Assembly: GCA_958439725.1 (NCBI GenBank)
Contig: CAUBWJ010000016.1
Location: 1 to 51,644 of the forward strand
Direction: 5' to 3'
Length of the DNA stretch: 51,644 bases
Origin: an uncultured Muribaculaceae bacterium
GTDB taxonomy: Bacteria > Bacteroidota > Bacteroidia > Bacteroidales > Muribaculaceae
Shown: one piece after another, positions 1 through 8,800 of the stretch
Numbering within the stretch: position 1 is the first letter of the stretch
How the letters are laid out: each line of letters starts with the position of its first letter
Position numbers and translations under genes: made by a program
The notes under the pieces: generated by a model
Databases searched by the model: none
Told to the model about the DNA's origin: nothing
What the model saw: only the letters and a program-made list of their open reading frames with translations

Positions 1-37
1 ATTTGAAGATAAAATTATTCAAATTTCTTTCATCGTG

Positions 38-45
38 CAAATATA
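38..45 (-). promoter_or_regulatory. Bacteroidota -7 box TATATTTG reading out of the window
   Basis: The minus strand carries TATATTTG, a perfect match to the Bacteroidota -7 consensus TAnnTTTG. It points toward position 1, so it probably serves a minus-strand gene lying left of the window and divergent from the gene at 80. No TTG sits at the usual -33 distance, so this is a moderate call. Confidence 0.45.
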
Positions 46-79
46 CGACATTATAATAACCTGATACTGTTTTAAATCT

Positions 80-604
80 ATGAACACTTCAACATTATAC
101 GCCCCGGGAGCCCTCACATTCGCCTCCCGCCGCACATATCTGCTCGCACTGGCATTCATCGCCGGAAACGTCGTTTTACCCCAGATATGCCATCTTGTTC
201 CGCAGGGTGGAATGATTCTTCTCCCCATCTATTTCTTCACCCTAATAGGCGCATTTGCATTCGGATGGCGTGTGGGTATCCTCACCGCCATAGCGTCGCC
301 TCTCATCAACTGCGCCTTGTTCGGAATGCCGGCTCCCGCCGTCCTTCCGGCCATACTCACCAAATCGGTGCTTCTCGCTGTGGCAGCCGGATATGCCTCG
401 ACACGCACTCGCCGTCCCGGACTGCTTATGGTAGCCGCTGTGGTTGTGGTCTACCAGCTGTTCGGTTCTCTTGCCGAGTGGGCCTACACCTCAAGCTTCC
501 AGGCCGCGGTTGCCGACTTCCGTCTCGGACTTCCCGGAATTCTGATTCAGATTTTCGGAGGATGGCTTGCAATCAACTGCCTGGCGCGCATCCACAAGGA
601 TTAA
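80..604 (+). CDS. ECF transporter S component-like integral membrane protein
   Basis: This 174-residue protein is very hydrophobic, with about five or six membrane segments, for example around residues 20-38, 45-62, 64-80, 85-105 and 112-132. Size, topology and the Gly/Ala-rich helices fit the substrate-binding S component of an energy-coupling factor vitamin transporter, as seen in many Bacteroidota. S components bind the substrate in the inner membrane and borrow EcfA/EcfA'/EcfT, none of which is nearby, so the module would have to be shared with genes elsewhere. The substrate cannot be told from the sequence. The ATG at 80 is the first in frame. tatA follows after 36 bases and may be co-transcribed. 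Another small membrane protein family is possible. Confidence 0.6.
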   Translation: MNTSTLYAPGALTFASRRTYLLALAFIAGNVVLPQICHLVPQGGMILLPIYFFTLIGAFAFGWRVGILTAIASPLINCALFGMPAPAVLPAILTKSVLLAVAAGYASTRTRRPGLLMVAAVVVVYQLFGSLAEWAYTSSFQAAVADFRLGLPGILIQIFGGWLAINCLARIHKD

Positions 605-640
605 TCCCCATCTTCTCAGATACCCGCAACTCACAACTAT

Positions 641-826
641 ATGCCGATATTTCTGTTTTTAGGAGGCTTGGGCCTTCCCGAAATTTTAGTGATCTGCCTT
701 GTAGTCCTCCTCTTTTTCGGAGGCCGCAAGATTCCCGAGCTGATGAAAGGCATCGGTAAAGGCGTCCGCAACTTCAAAGAAGGCCTCAACGACCCTGCCG
801 ATTCCGACAAAAACCAACACAACTGA
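641..826 (+). CDS. tatA: Sec-independent translocase TatA/TatE family protein
   Basis: This 61-residue protein has the TatA layout: a short N-terminal membrane helix (about residues 3-22, ending in LLFFGG), the hinge, an amphipathic helix (KIPELMKGIGKGVRNFKEG) and a charged polar tail. The FGGRKIPEL segment matches the family motif FG-x-x-KLPEL. TatA oligomers form the passage for folded twin-arginine proteins together with TatC. No tatC or tatB is present here, so its partner must lie elsewhere. It follows the S-component gene on the same strand. Length is normal for the short Bacteroidota form. Confidence 0.9.
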   Translation: MPIFLFLGGLGLPEILVICLVVLLFFGGRKIPELMKGIGKGVRNFKEGLNDPADSDKNQHN

Positions 827-894
827 CCGCAGATTCCACCGGTTCATCCTCTCTCCAAGATGGTGCGAAACTCGCCAAACCGATCATCTTGTAG

Positions 895-904
895 GGCTGC
901 ACGC
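895..904 (+). repeat. Left 10-bp target-site duplication of the MITE-like element
   Basis: GGCTGCACGC at 895-904 recurs exactly at 1283-1292. The two copies abut the outer ends of an 18-bp inverted repeat pair, which is how a transposition target duplication looks. The right copy forms one arm of a hairpin (GGCTGCA, 6-base loop, TGCAGCC at 1283-1302). The insertion therefore seems to have hit a pre-existing stem-loop, perhaps the tatA terminator. Confidence 0.6.
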
Positions 905-1282
905 CAATGCTGTTTATTTAAGGAATTTTGCTGTTCAAAGCACTATTGAAAATCAGGATTTTCACTATCGTAAATGCGAGGGGAGCCGCAGAGCGGCGAT
1001 TTCTTTACAACCCGCTGCGTCAGCTGCGGGACGAGGAGCCACGTTCCCCCTCTCTGCGGCGAGCCCCGGAGGACGCGATGCCGCAGCATGCGACAGCATG
1101 GGCCAAAACCGATTCCCCAAGCTTGCGCATCTTGCGAGGCGCGCTTTCTCCCAAGCTTGCCTCGCATATTTACCGGGAACTCCCTGTCCGGAAGCTAACG
1201 CATCCGGTTGTAAACAAATCGCGCATCCTGCGCTTCTTCTAAGTTAGAAAAACCGTTTATTAGGCTTAAGTAAACAGCATTG
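905..1282. mobile_element. MITE-like non-autonomous insertion (378 bp)
   Basis: The segment starts with CAATGCTGTTTATTTAAG (905-922) and ends with its inverted copy at 1265-1282, matching at 17 of 18 positions. Ten-base direct repeats abut both ends. A 10-bp duplication is in the range known for IS4-type transposases, but the family is an inference. There is no transposase: open frames inside are short and overlap a dispersed structured repeat also found at 17227 and 28593. Other internal structure includes a perfect dyad GAAAATC-AG-GATTTTC at 948-963 and a GCGAGGC/GCCTCGC stem at 1134-1165. It fills most of the gap between tatA and the convergent pseudouridine synthase gene. Confidence 0.6.
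983..1100 (+). repeat. Dispersed structured intergenic repeat, copy 1
   Basis: This copy shares an ordered set of four hairpins with those at 17227 and 28593. They are GCCGC-AGA-GCGGC (985-997), CCCGC...GCGGG (1011-1030), TGCGGC...GCCGCA (1055-1085) and ATGC-GACA-GCAT (1088-1099). The first two stems differ from the other copies by paired changes that keep base pairing, for example CCCGC/GCGGG here against CCCAC/GTGGG there. It lies inside the MITE-like element. The short reading frames here are unlikely to be coding. Confidence 0.7.
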
Positions 1283-1434
1283 GGCTGCACGCTCATGCAG
1301 CCGCCGACAATGACGCATTTGCCGGCGACAGCGTGTCAAAATTCAATTTTCAACAAACTGCCTGTTAATTTACTCCGGATGGCGAGTCCGAATTCCGCAA
1401 GCGACGACCCAGATGAGCCGTTATGACAGCAGCC
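1283..1434. other. Intergenic remainder between the MITE-like element and the rluA-type gene
   Basis: It opens with the right target duplication (1283-1292) inside a 7-bp-stem hairpin at 1283-1302. Beyond that I see no gene or terminator with a T run. CTCCGGATGGCGAG at 1373-1386 recurs with one change at 31701-31714. Confidence 0.4.
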
Positions 1435-2112
1435 TTATTTGACGCTCCCGGCCAACGCCTGCCACAGATTATCCTCCGGCACCGGTGCCGTCACGTCGAT
1501 ATGATCGTGGCTCACCGGATGCTCGAATTCTATGCGGTGGGCCTGTAGTGATATGCTTCCGTCAGGATTGCTGCGCTTGTCGCCATATTTCAGGTCACCT
1601 TTTATCGGACAGCCCACGGCCGACAGCTGCACGCGTATCTGGTGCTTGCGGCCCGTCTCCAGATTCACCTCCAGAAGATTGTAACGGTCCGACGCACCTA
1701 TCAGGCTGTAACTCAGCACGGCCTCTTTCGCGCCGTTTTTAGGCTTCAGCGAAGCATAGCTCTTGTTGTTGCGCTCGGTGGTGGTGATGTAATGCACCAG
1801 ACGGTCGGCCTGCTTGGGCGGACGGTTGCGCGTCACGGCCCAGTAAGTCTTCCTCACCTTGCCGTCGCGGAACATCTCGTTAAGCCGCGCCAGGGCTTTG
1901 GAGGTCTTTGCAAACACCACCAGACCCCACACCGGGCGGTCCAGACGGTGCACCACTCCGCAGAACACATTGCCCGGCTTCTGGTACTTCTCCTTGAGAT
2001 ATTTCTTTACAGTTTCCGACAGAGGTTCGTCGCCGGTCTTGTCGCCCTGCACTATCTCGCCGGGGCGCTTGTTCACTATTATTATGTGATTGTCTTCGTA
2101 AACTACTTCCAT
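1435..2112 (-). CDS. RluA-family RNA pseudouridine synthase, short form without S4 domain
   Basis: This 225-residue enzyme isomerises uridine to pseudouridine in rRNA or tRNA. It begins directly at the catalytic domain (VVYEDNHIIIVNK) with no S4 RNA-binding domain. The active-site motif reads HRLDRPVWG in place of the usual HRLDRxTSG; the catalytic Asp is kept, while the position after Pro is Val-Trp. The later RKHQIRVQLSAVGCPIKGDLKYG block is typical of the family. The specific uridine target cannot be assigned. It is transcribed divergently from ruvA. Its -7 box (2120-2127) lies only seven bases upstream of the ATG, which suggests a leaderless or almost leaderless mRNA. Confidence 0.9.
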   Translation of the reverse strand: MEVVYEDNHIIIVNKRPGEIVQGDKTGDEPLSETVKKYLKEKYQKPGNVFCGVVHRLDRPVWGLVVFAKTSKALARLNEMFRDGKVRKTYWAVTRNRPPKQADRLVHYITTTERNNKSYASLKPKNGAKEAVLSYSLIGASDRYNLLEVNLETGRKHQIRVQLSAVGCPIKGDLKYGDKRSNPDGSISLQAHRIEFEHPVSHDHIDVTAPVPEDNLWQALAGSVK

Positions 2113-2119
2113 ACTCCCG

Positions 2120-2127
2120 CAAAATTA
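2120..2127 (-). promoter_or_regulatory. -7 box TAATTTTG of the short pseudouridine synthase gene
   Basis: A perfect TAnnTTTG on the minus strand, with seven bases between its final G and the ATG at 2112. Transcription would start at or just before the start codon. No TTG is seen at the -33 distance. Confidence 0.5.
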
Positions 2128-2148
2128 GATATTTCCACCCGATTGGAG

Positions 2149-2156
2149 TATATTTG
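2149..2156 (+). promoter_or_regulatory. -7 box TATATTTG upstream of ruvA
   Basis: A perfect TAnnTTTG located 25 bases before the ruvA ATG. It forms a divergent pair with the minus-strand box at 2120-2127, the two being only 21 bases apart. Confidence 0.6.
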
Positions 2157-2181
2157 CACGGTAAAAATCCAGTAAAAAGCA

Positions 2182-2763
2182 ATGATTGAATACATTTCGG
2201 GCCCGGTGGCCGAACTCACTCCCACTTACGCCGTGATTGACTGCCACGGCATAGGCTATCTCCTCAACATCACCCTTCCGGCGTTCACCGCCCTTGAGGG
2301 ACAGACTCAGGCACGCCTTCTCGTGCACGAAGTGATTCGCGAGGACACCCACCAGCTCTTCGGCTTCATCAACGAGCAGGAGCGGAGCCTCTTCAGGCTG
2401 CTCCTCGGAGTGTCGGGCGTCGGAGCCAACACGGCCCGCATGATTCTCTCGTCCATCCCGGCCCCGGAACTCGAAGGTGTGATTATCTCCGGCGACCATC
2501 TTAAGCTCAAAAACGTGAAGGGAATCGGCACAAAGACCGCCCAGAGAGTGATTGTGGACCTCCGTGACAAAATAAAACCATCCGGAGATACGTTATTTAT
2601 CCAGACCGAAAGCACCTCGGAAGTATTCGAAGAAGCCCTTGCCGCTCTGGTCATGCTCGGATTTCCACGTCCCGCCGCCCAGAAAGTGCTCAAAAAGATA
2701 TTCGACGCCGATCCTGCCGCAAAGGTGGAGACGGCTATCAAAAAGGCTCTCGCCATGCTCTGA
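2182..2763 (+). CDS. ruvA: Holliday junction branch migration protein RuvA
   Basis: RuvA (193 residues) binds four-way DNA junctions as a tetramer and loads the RuvB motors for branch migration. The N-terminal OB fold (MIEYISGPVAELTPTYAVIDCHGIGY) is followed by the two helix-hairpin-helix motifs (LLGVSGVGANTARMIL near 75-90 and LKNVKGIGTKTAQRVIVDL near 110-128). A linker and the C-terminal RuvB-contacting domain (EEALAALVMLGFP onward) complete the standard length. It has its own promoter box and precedes sprA by 82 bases; the ruvA-sprA order recurs in Bacteroidota. ruvB and ruvC are not in this window. Confidence 0.97.
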   Translation: MIEYISGPVAELTPTYAVIDCHGIGYLLNITLPAFTALEGQTQARLLVHEVIREDTHQLFGFINEQERSLFRLLLGVSGVGANTARMILSSIPAPELEGVIISGDHLKLKNVKGIGTKTAQRVIVDLRDKIKPSGDTLFIQTESTSEVFEEALAALVMLGFPRPAAQKVLKKIFDADPAAKVETAIKKALAML

Positions 2764-2845
2764 ACCACGGACTGCCCACCTCTCTTCCCGGCCCGTGCCC
2801 GTGCTCCCGGTCTGTGACCGTTACTGAGAGAGAGTCGTTATCACC

Positions 2846-5800
2846 GTGGCAACTGCGAGGAAGTGCAACGTTTCTGTGTCGGCTCCCGCAGCTGCATTTC
2901 TGCGGGCATTGGTGCTGTGTCTGCTTTTTTTATTCCTTACCGCGCGTCACTCGTCTGTCGCCTCCGCTGTTCCCGCGCCCCCCGATACCATTGCTCCCGC
3001 TCTCCCACCCCTGCCGCCGCTCGATTCGCTCATGATGCCCTTTCCGGTGCGTCAGACCGTGCCGCAGACCTTCGAGGAACTTATGTCGCGTGAGTTCACC
3101 GCCGACCTCTCCACCCCTTCCAATCTCCGCACCACCACCGAATTCGACCCCGAAACCGGATGTTATATAGTGCGCACGCGTCTCGGCGACAAAGATATCG
3201 CCACCCCTTTCATGCTCACTCCGGCACAATACGACGACTGGGCCACACGCCAGTCCATGACCGAATACTACCGCCGGCGCAACTCCTTGCTTTACGACGA
3301 CTCCGGCAGCAAGCCGTTCGATTTTCTCAACGTAAGCACAAAAAAATCCGGACTGGAAAAGATTTTCGGGCCCGGAGGGGTGAAACTGCGCTCACGAGGC
3401 ACTGCCACAATCAGCACAGGAGTGAAGACGGTGAAGACCGACAACCCCGCTCTTGCTCTCTCGGCGCGGCGTCACACCTTCTTCGACTTCGACCAGAAAA
3501 TCCAGGCCACCCTTGAGGCCACCGTGGGCGAGAGGCTCAGCTTCAGCATGAACTATAACACCGATGCCACCTTCGACTTCGACTCCAAGAACCTCCGCCT
3601 GCGCTACGAAGGAACCGAGGACGACATAGTGCAGAACATCGAGGCCGGCAATGTGAGCCTCACCACCGGCTCACAGCTCATCCGCGGCGCCACAGCCCTT
3701 TTCGGCATCAAATCCACCCTCCGTTTCGGACGCCTTACGGCCACCGCCCTCGTCAGCCAGCAGAACTCCGAATCCCGCTCCGTGTCGGCCAAACGCGGCG
3801 TGCAGACCACTCCGTTCTCCATCCCCTCCGACAACTACGATTACAACCGCCATTTTTTCCTCGCCCAATATTTCCGCGACACCTACAATACCTCCTGCTC
3901 CCGGCTGCCTTACGTATCGTCCGGCATAAAAATCACCCGGGTGGAGATATGGGTCACCAACAAATCGGGCAACTATAACCAGAGCCGCAATCTCGTGGCC
4001 TTCATGGACCTCGGCGAAAACCGTCTTTTGGCCAACAGCCACTGGACCGTCGACGCTTCCGTTCCGGTCCCCGACAATGCCTCCAACAACCTTCTCTCCG
4101 TGATACGCGAGCAGTTCCCCGACGCCCGAAACATCAACCATGTGACGCAGGCTCTCGCTCCGCTTGAGGCCTACGGCATATCCGGTGGCCGCGACTATGA
4201 GAAGGTGGAGAGCGCACGCCTCCTTTCCGAAAACGAATATACTCTGAACTCCACTCTCGGCTACGTGTCGCTCACCGGACGCGTGAACTCCGACGAAGTC
4301 CTCGCCGTGGCCTTTGAATACACCTGGCAGGGAAAGGTGTACCGGGTGGGCGAATTCTCCTCCGATATCACCGACACCTCCTCAAGCCTCTATGTGAAGA
4401 TGCTCAAGGGAACCGATGTCTCCGTCAAGCTCCCATCATGGAAACTCATGATGAAAAACGTGTATTCTCTCGGTGCATATCAGGTTGAGCGCAACAACTT
4501 CCGCCTGCAGGTGAAATATCTTTCCGACACCACCGGCACCGAAGTGCCGTATCTGCCGGGAAGCGGCCTCGACACGAAGCCACTTATACAGATCACAGGA
4601 CTCGACCGTCTTAACTCCAATCTGGAAACCGGGCCCGACGGATTCTTCGATTTCATAGAAGGCTACACCATTCTTCCGGCAAGCGGCAAGGTGATTTTCC
4701 CGGTGGTGGAACCCTTCGGAGCCGACCTCGCGGCCGCCATAGGCAATGAATCCGTCGCCGCGGGATTCACTTATCCGCAGCTCTACGATTCCACTCTCGT
4801 TGTGGCACGTCAGTTTGCCTACCGCAACAAGTTCGTACTTACCGGCGAATACCAGGCCTCCGCCGGTTCCCAGATCAGGCTCGACGCCATGAATGTGCCC
4901 CGTGGGTCGGTAGTGGTAACCGCGGGCGGCGTAGTGCTCACCGAGAACGCCGACTATACCGTTGACTACTCCATGGGTATAGTCACCATCACCAACCAGA
5001 GCATAATCGATTCAGGGCAGCCGGTCAACGTTACGCTCGAAAACCAGTCGCTCTTCGCCACCCAGCGCAAGACCCTCCTGGGTCTCGACCTCAGTTATCG
5101 CTTCAACCCCTCCCTCACGCTTGGTGCCACAGTGCTCCACTATTCCGAGAAAGCCCTCACGGAAAAGGTCAATATTGGCGACGAGATTGTCAACAACACC
5201 GTGTGGGGCCTCAATCTGAGCTACAACACCAGGTTCGACTGGCTCACCGACCTCCTCAACAGGATACCTACGGTGCGTGCCGTAGCCCCGTCGTCGCTCG
5301 CACTCCAGGCCGAGGTTGCACGCCTTGTGCCCCACACACCGGCCTCGGGTTCCAACGCCGGAAGCTCATATATCGACGATTTCGAATCAGCGCAGTCCGG
5401 CATCGACCTGCGCTCCCCCTATTCCTGGTTTCTTGCCTCCACGCCCTACGACAACGGATCCGACGCGCTGTTTCCCGAAGCGGCGCTGAGCAACAACGCC
5501 GACTATGGCAAAAACCGCGCCCTCATCAACTGGTATTACATAGACCGCCTTTTCACCTCGCGCCATTCCTCGCTCTGTCCCGGCTACATAAAAAACGACG
5601 CGAAACAGCTTTCCAACCCCTACGTGCGCGAAGTCACTTCACGCGAGATTTACCCCGACCGGCAGCTAACCTACGGTGAATCAGCCACCATACAGACACT
5701 CAACCTCTCTTTCTACCCCACCGAACGCGGCCCCTACAATATGGATGCCGAAAACATCGACCCCGACGGCCGTCTGCTTAACCCCGAAAGGCGGTGGGGA

Positions 5801-8800
5801 GGCATAATGCGGCGTCTGGACAACACCAACTTCGAGCAAAGCAATATCGAATACGTGCAGTTCTGGCTGCTCAATCCGTTCCTCGACCCCGACAATCCCA
5901 ATACCGAAGGCGGCGATCTCTATTTCAATTTCGGCGACATTTCCGAGGACATTCTCAAAGACGGTATGAAAAGCTATGAGAACGGCGTTCCGGCCGACGG
6001 CAACATGCAGTTCATGCGCAACACGGTCTGGGGACGCGTGAGCACTCAGAATTCACTCACATACGCTTTCGACAACAACACCGGCGCGCGCGCCCCGCAG
6101 GACGTAGGCCTTGACGGCCTCCCCAACGCCGACGAGTTCACTTTCGAATCCTACGCCGGATATCTCGACCGTCTGCGCCTGAAACTCAGCCCGGCCGCGC
6201 TTGACAGCATGCAGGCCGACAGTTTTTCGCCGCTGAACGACCCTGCGGGCGACAATTACCACTTTTTCCGCGGCCACGATTACGACGAACAGCACCTCGG
6301 CATACTTGAGCGCTACAAACGCTACAACGGTGTGGAAGGCAACTCGCTTTCGGCCGAAGACGCGCGCCACTCGCTTTACCAGTCGTCGCGCAACACGCCC
6401 GATGTCGAGGATATAAACCAGGATAATACCCTTAACGAATACGAGCGCTACTACCAGTATCGCGTCTCCATCCGTCCGGCCGACCTCGTGGTTGGCCGTA
6501 ACTACATCACCGACCGGCAGGTGTCGGTGGTGAGCACCCGTGAGGGCGAGAAGGAAGTGGAATGGTTCCAGTTCAAGATTCCTCTGAGCGATTTCCAGAA
6601 GGTGGTAGGCTCCATCAACGGATTCTCAACCATACGCTTTGCCCGCATATTCATGACCGGCTTCTCGCGTCCCACACACCTCCGTTTCGCCTCGCTCGAA
6701 CTGGTGCGTGGCGAGTGGCGTCCCTACGAATTCGACCTTGCCGACCGCGGCGACACTCCCGCCTCGGGACGCCTTGACATCTCCACCGTCAACATTGAGG
6801 AAAATTCCGGACGCACGCCTGTGAACTATGTGCTCCCCCCGGGAGTGTCGCGCATCACCGATCCCGGACAGTCCCAGATCGTACAGCTCAACGAGCAGTC
6901 GCTTTCGCTCACCGCCGAAGATCTGCTGCCCTCGGAATCGCGTGCCATCTACCGTCTCACATCCCACCACCTCCGCAATTACAAGAAACTCCAGATGTGG
7001 ATTCATGCCGAAAAACTCATTGACGACCCCACACGTCTGCGCGACGGCGAGCTGGCGCTCTTCGTGAGACTCGGCACCGATGTGCGCAACAACTATTACG
7101 AATACGAGATTCCCCTGCAGCTTACCCCGGCGGGGCATTACTCCGAGTCGGCAGCCGACCGCGAGGAGGTATGGCCTCTGAGCAATTTCATGAACCTGGA
7201 GCTGCAGAATCTCGTCAACCTCAAGAAAGAGCGTAACCGCGCGCGCCGCGAGGGTACGGACGGAGTGGGATTCAACGTGCTGTATTCAGCTCAGGATCCA
7301 TCCGACACCCATAACCGCATGGCGGTGCTCGGCAATCCGTCGCTTTCCGATGTGAGAGTGATAATGATTGGTATCCGAAACAACGCGTCCACACCCAAGG
7401 ACGGCACCGTGTGGATCAACGAGCTTAAAGTAACCGATTTCAACGCCGACGGCGGCTGGGGAGCGGACGCCAACGCCACTCTGACCATGAGCGATATCGC
7501 AACGCTCAATATGGGAGCCCACATCGAGACAGCCGGATTCGGCGCCGTCGACCAGGCCCTTAACGAGCGACGTATCGATGACTATTCGCGCTATTCCGTG
7601 GCCGTGCAGGCCGATATGGGCCGCTTCCTCCCCTCAGGCGCCGCCCTCAAGGCTCCGCTGTATTATTCCTTCTCCACCGAAAAGACCTCTCCAAAATATA
7701 ACCCGCTGGACTCCGATGTGCTGCTCAAGGACGCCCTTGACGAGGCCGGTTCCCGCCAGGAACGCGATTCGATAAAATCCATGGCCGTGGAGCGGCTGAA
7801 AGTAACGAGTTTCAGCCTTTCGGGCCTGAATTTCGGTGTTCGCAGCCGTAACCCCAAGCCTTGGGATCCTGCCAACTTCACTCTCAGCTACTCGTTCAAC
7901 AAGCAGTCGCGTTCCAATCCCACCACCGACCACGAGTACACCAACGATTACCGCGGTTCGTTCCAGTATGCCTACACCCCCATAGTGCGTCCGCTCCGGC
8001 CCTTCTCGCGTCTGAAATCCCGCAGCCGCCACACCCGCTTCCTCCGCGAATGGGAATTCAACTGGCTCCCAAACTCCATTTCGTTCCTCACATCGATGTC
8101 GAGGTTCTATTATGAGCTGCAGTCGCGCAACGATGCCGACACCGGCTTCGGGCTGCCTCCGTCAGTAAACAAAAACTTCCTTTGGGACCGTCAGCTGGCT
8201 CTGGCCTGGAACCTGACGCGCTCCATAAATCTCACTTTCAATTCCAACACCTCCGCGCGCATCGACGAGCCGATGGGTGTGGTGAACCGCAAACTGTTCC
8301 CTGACCGTTACCGCGAGTGGCGCGACACGGTGTGGCGTTCCATTCTCCACCTCGGTACCCCGTGGGCCTACAACCAGACATTCACCGCCACCTACCGCGC
8401 TCCGTTCAGCAGCATTCCGGCCCTTGATTTCCTGTCGGCCAACCTCACCTACAATTCTGCCTACCGCTGGGACCGCGGAGCCACCGTGGAGGGCGTAAAG
8501 ACCGGAAACACCGTCTCCAACCAGGCCGCGCTGGGATTTGACGGCCGCGTGAACCTCGAGAGCCTTTACAACAAAAACTCATGGCTCAAGCGCGTAAACA
8601 CACGCTTCGGCCCGCGGCGCCGCGATGTGCCCGCAAAAAGGGAGGCCCGACGCTTCGAGCAGACCATAACACTTAAAACCGACACCTCTGTCATAGTCCG
8701 CCACAATCTCCGGACAAAGCGCCTGAATATCCACGCCACAGAAATCAACGGCACGGCCGAGGTAAATCTGCGCACGCGCACGCTCGACGAAAACACCATC

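Noticed and set aside
928..1242. Open frames of 60-104 codons across the structured repeat copies (also at 17090-17475 and 28518-29028).
   Set aside because: They follow the repeat rather than codon bias, several frames are open at once in GC-rich DNA, and stem covariation ignores reading frame.
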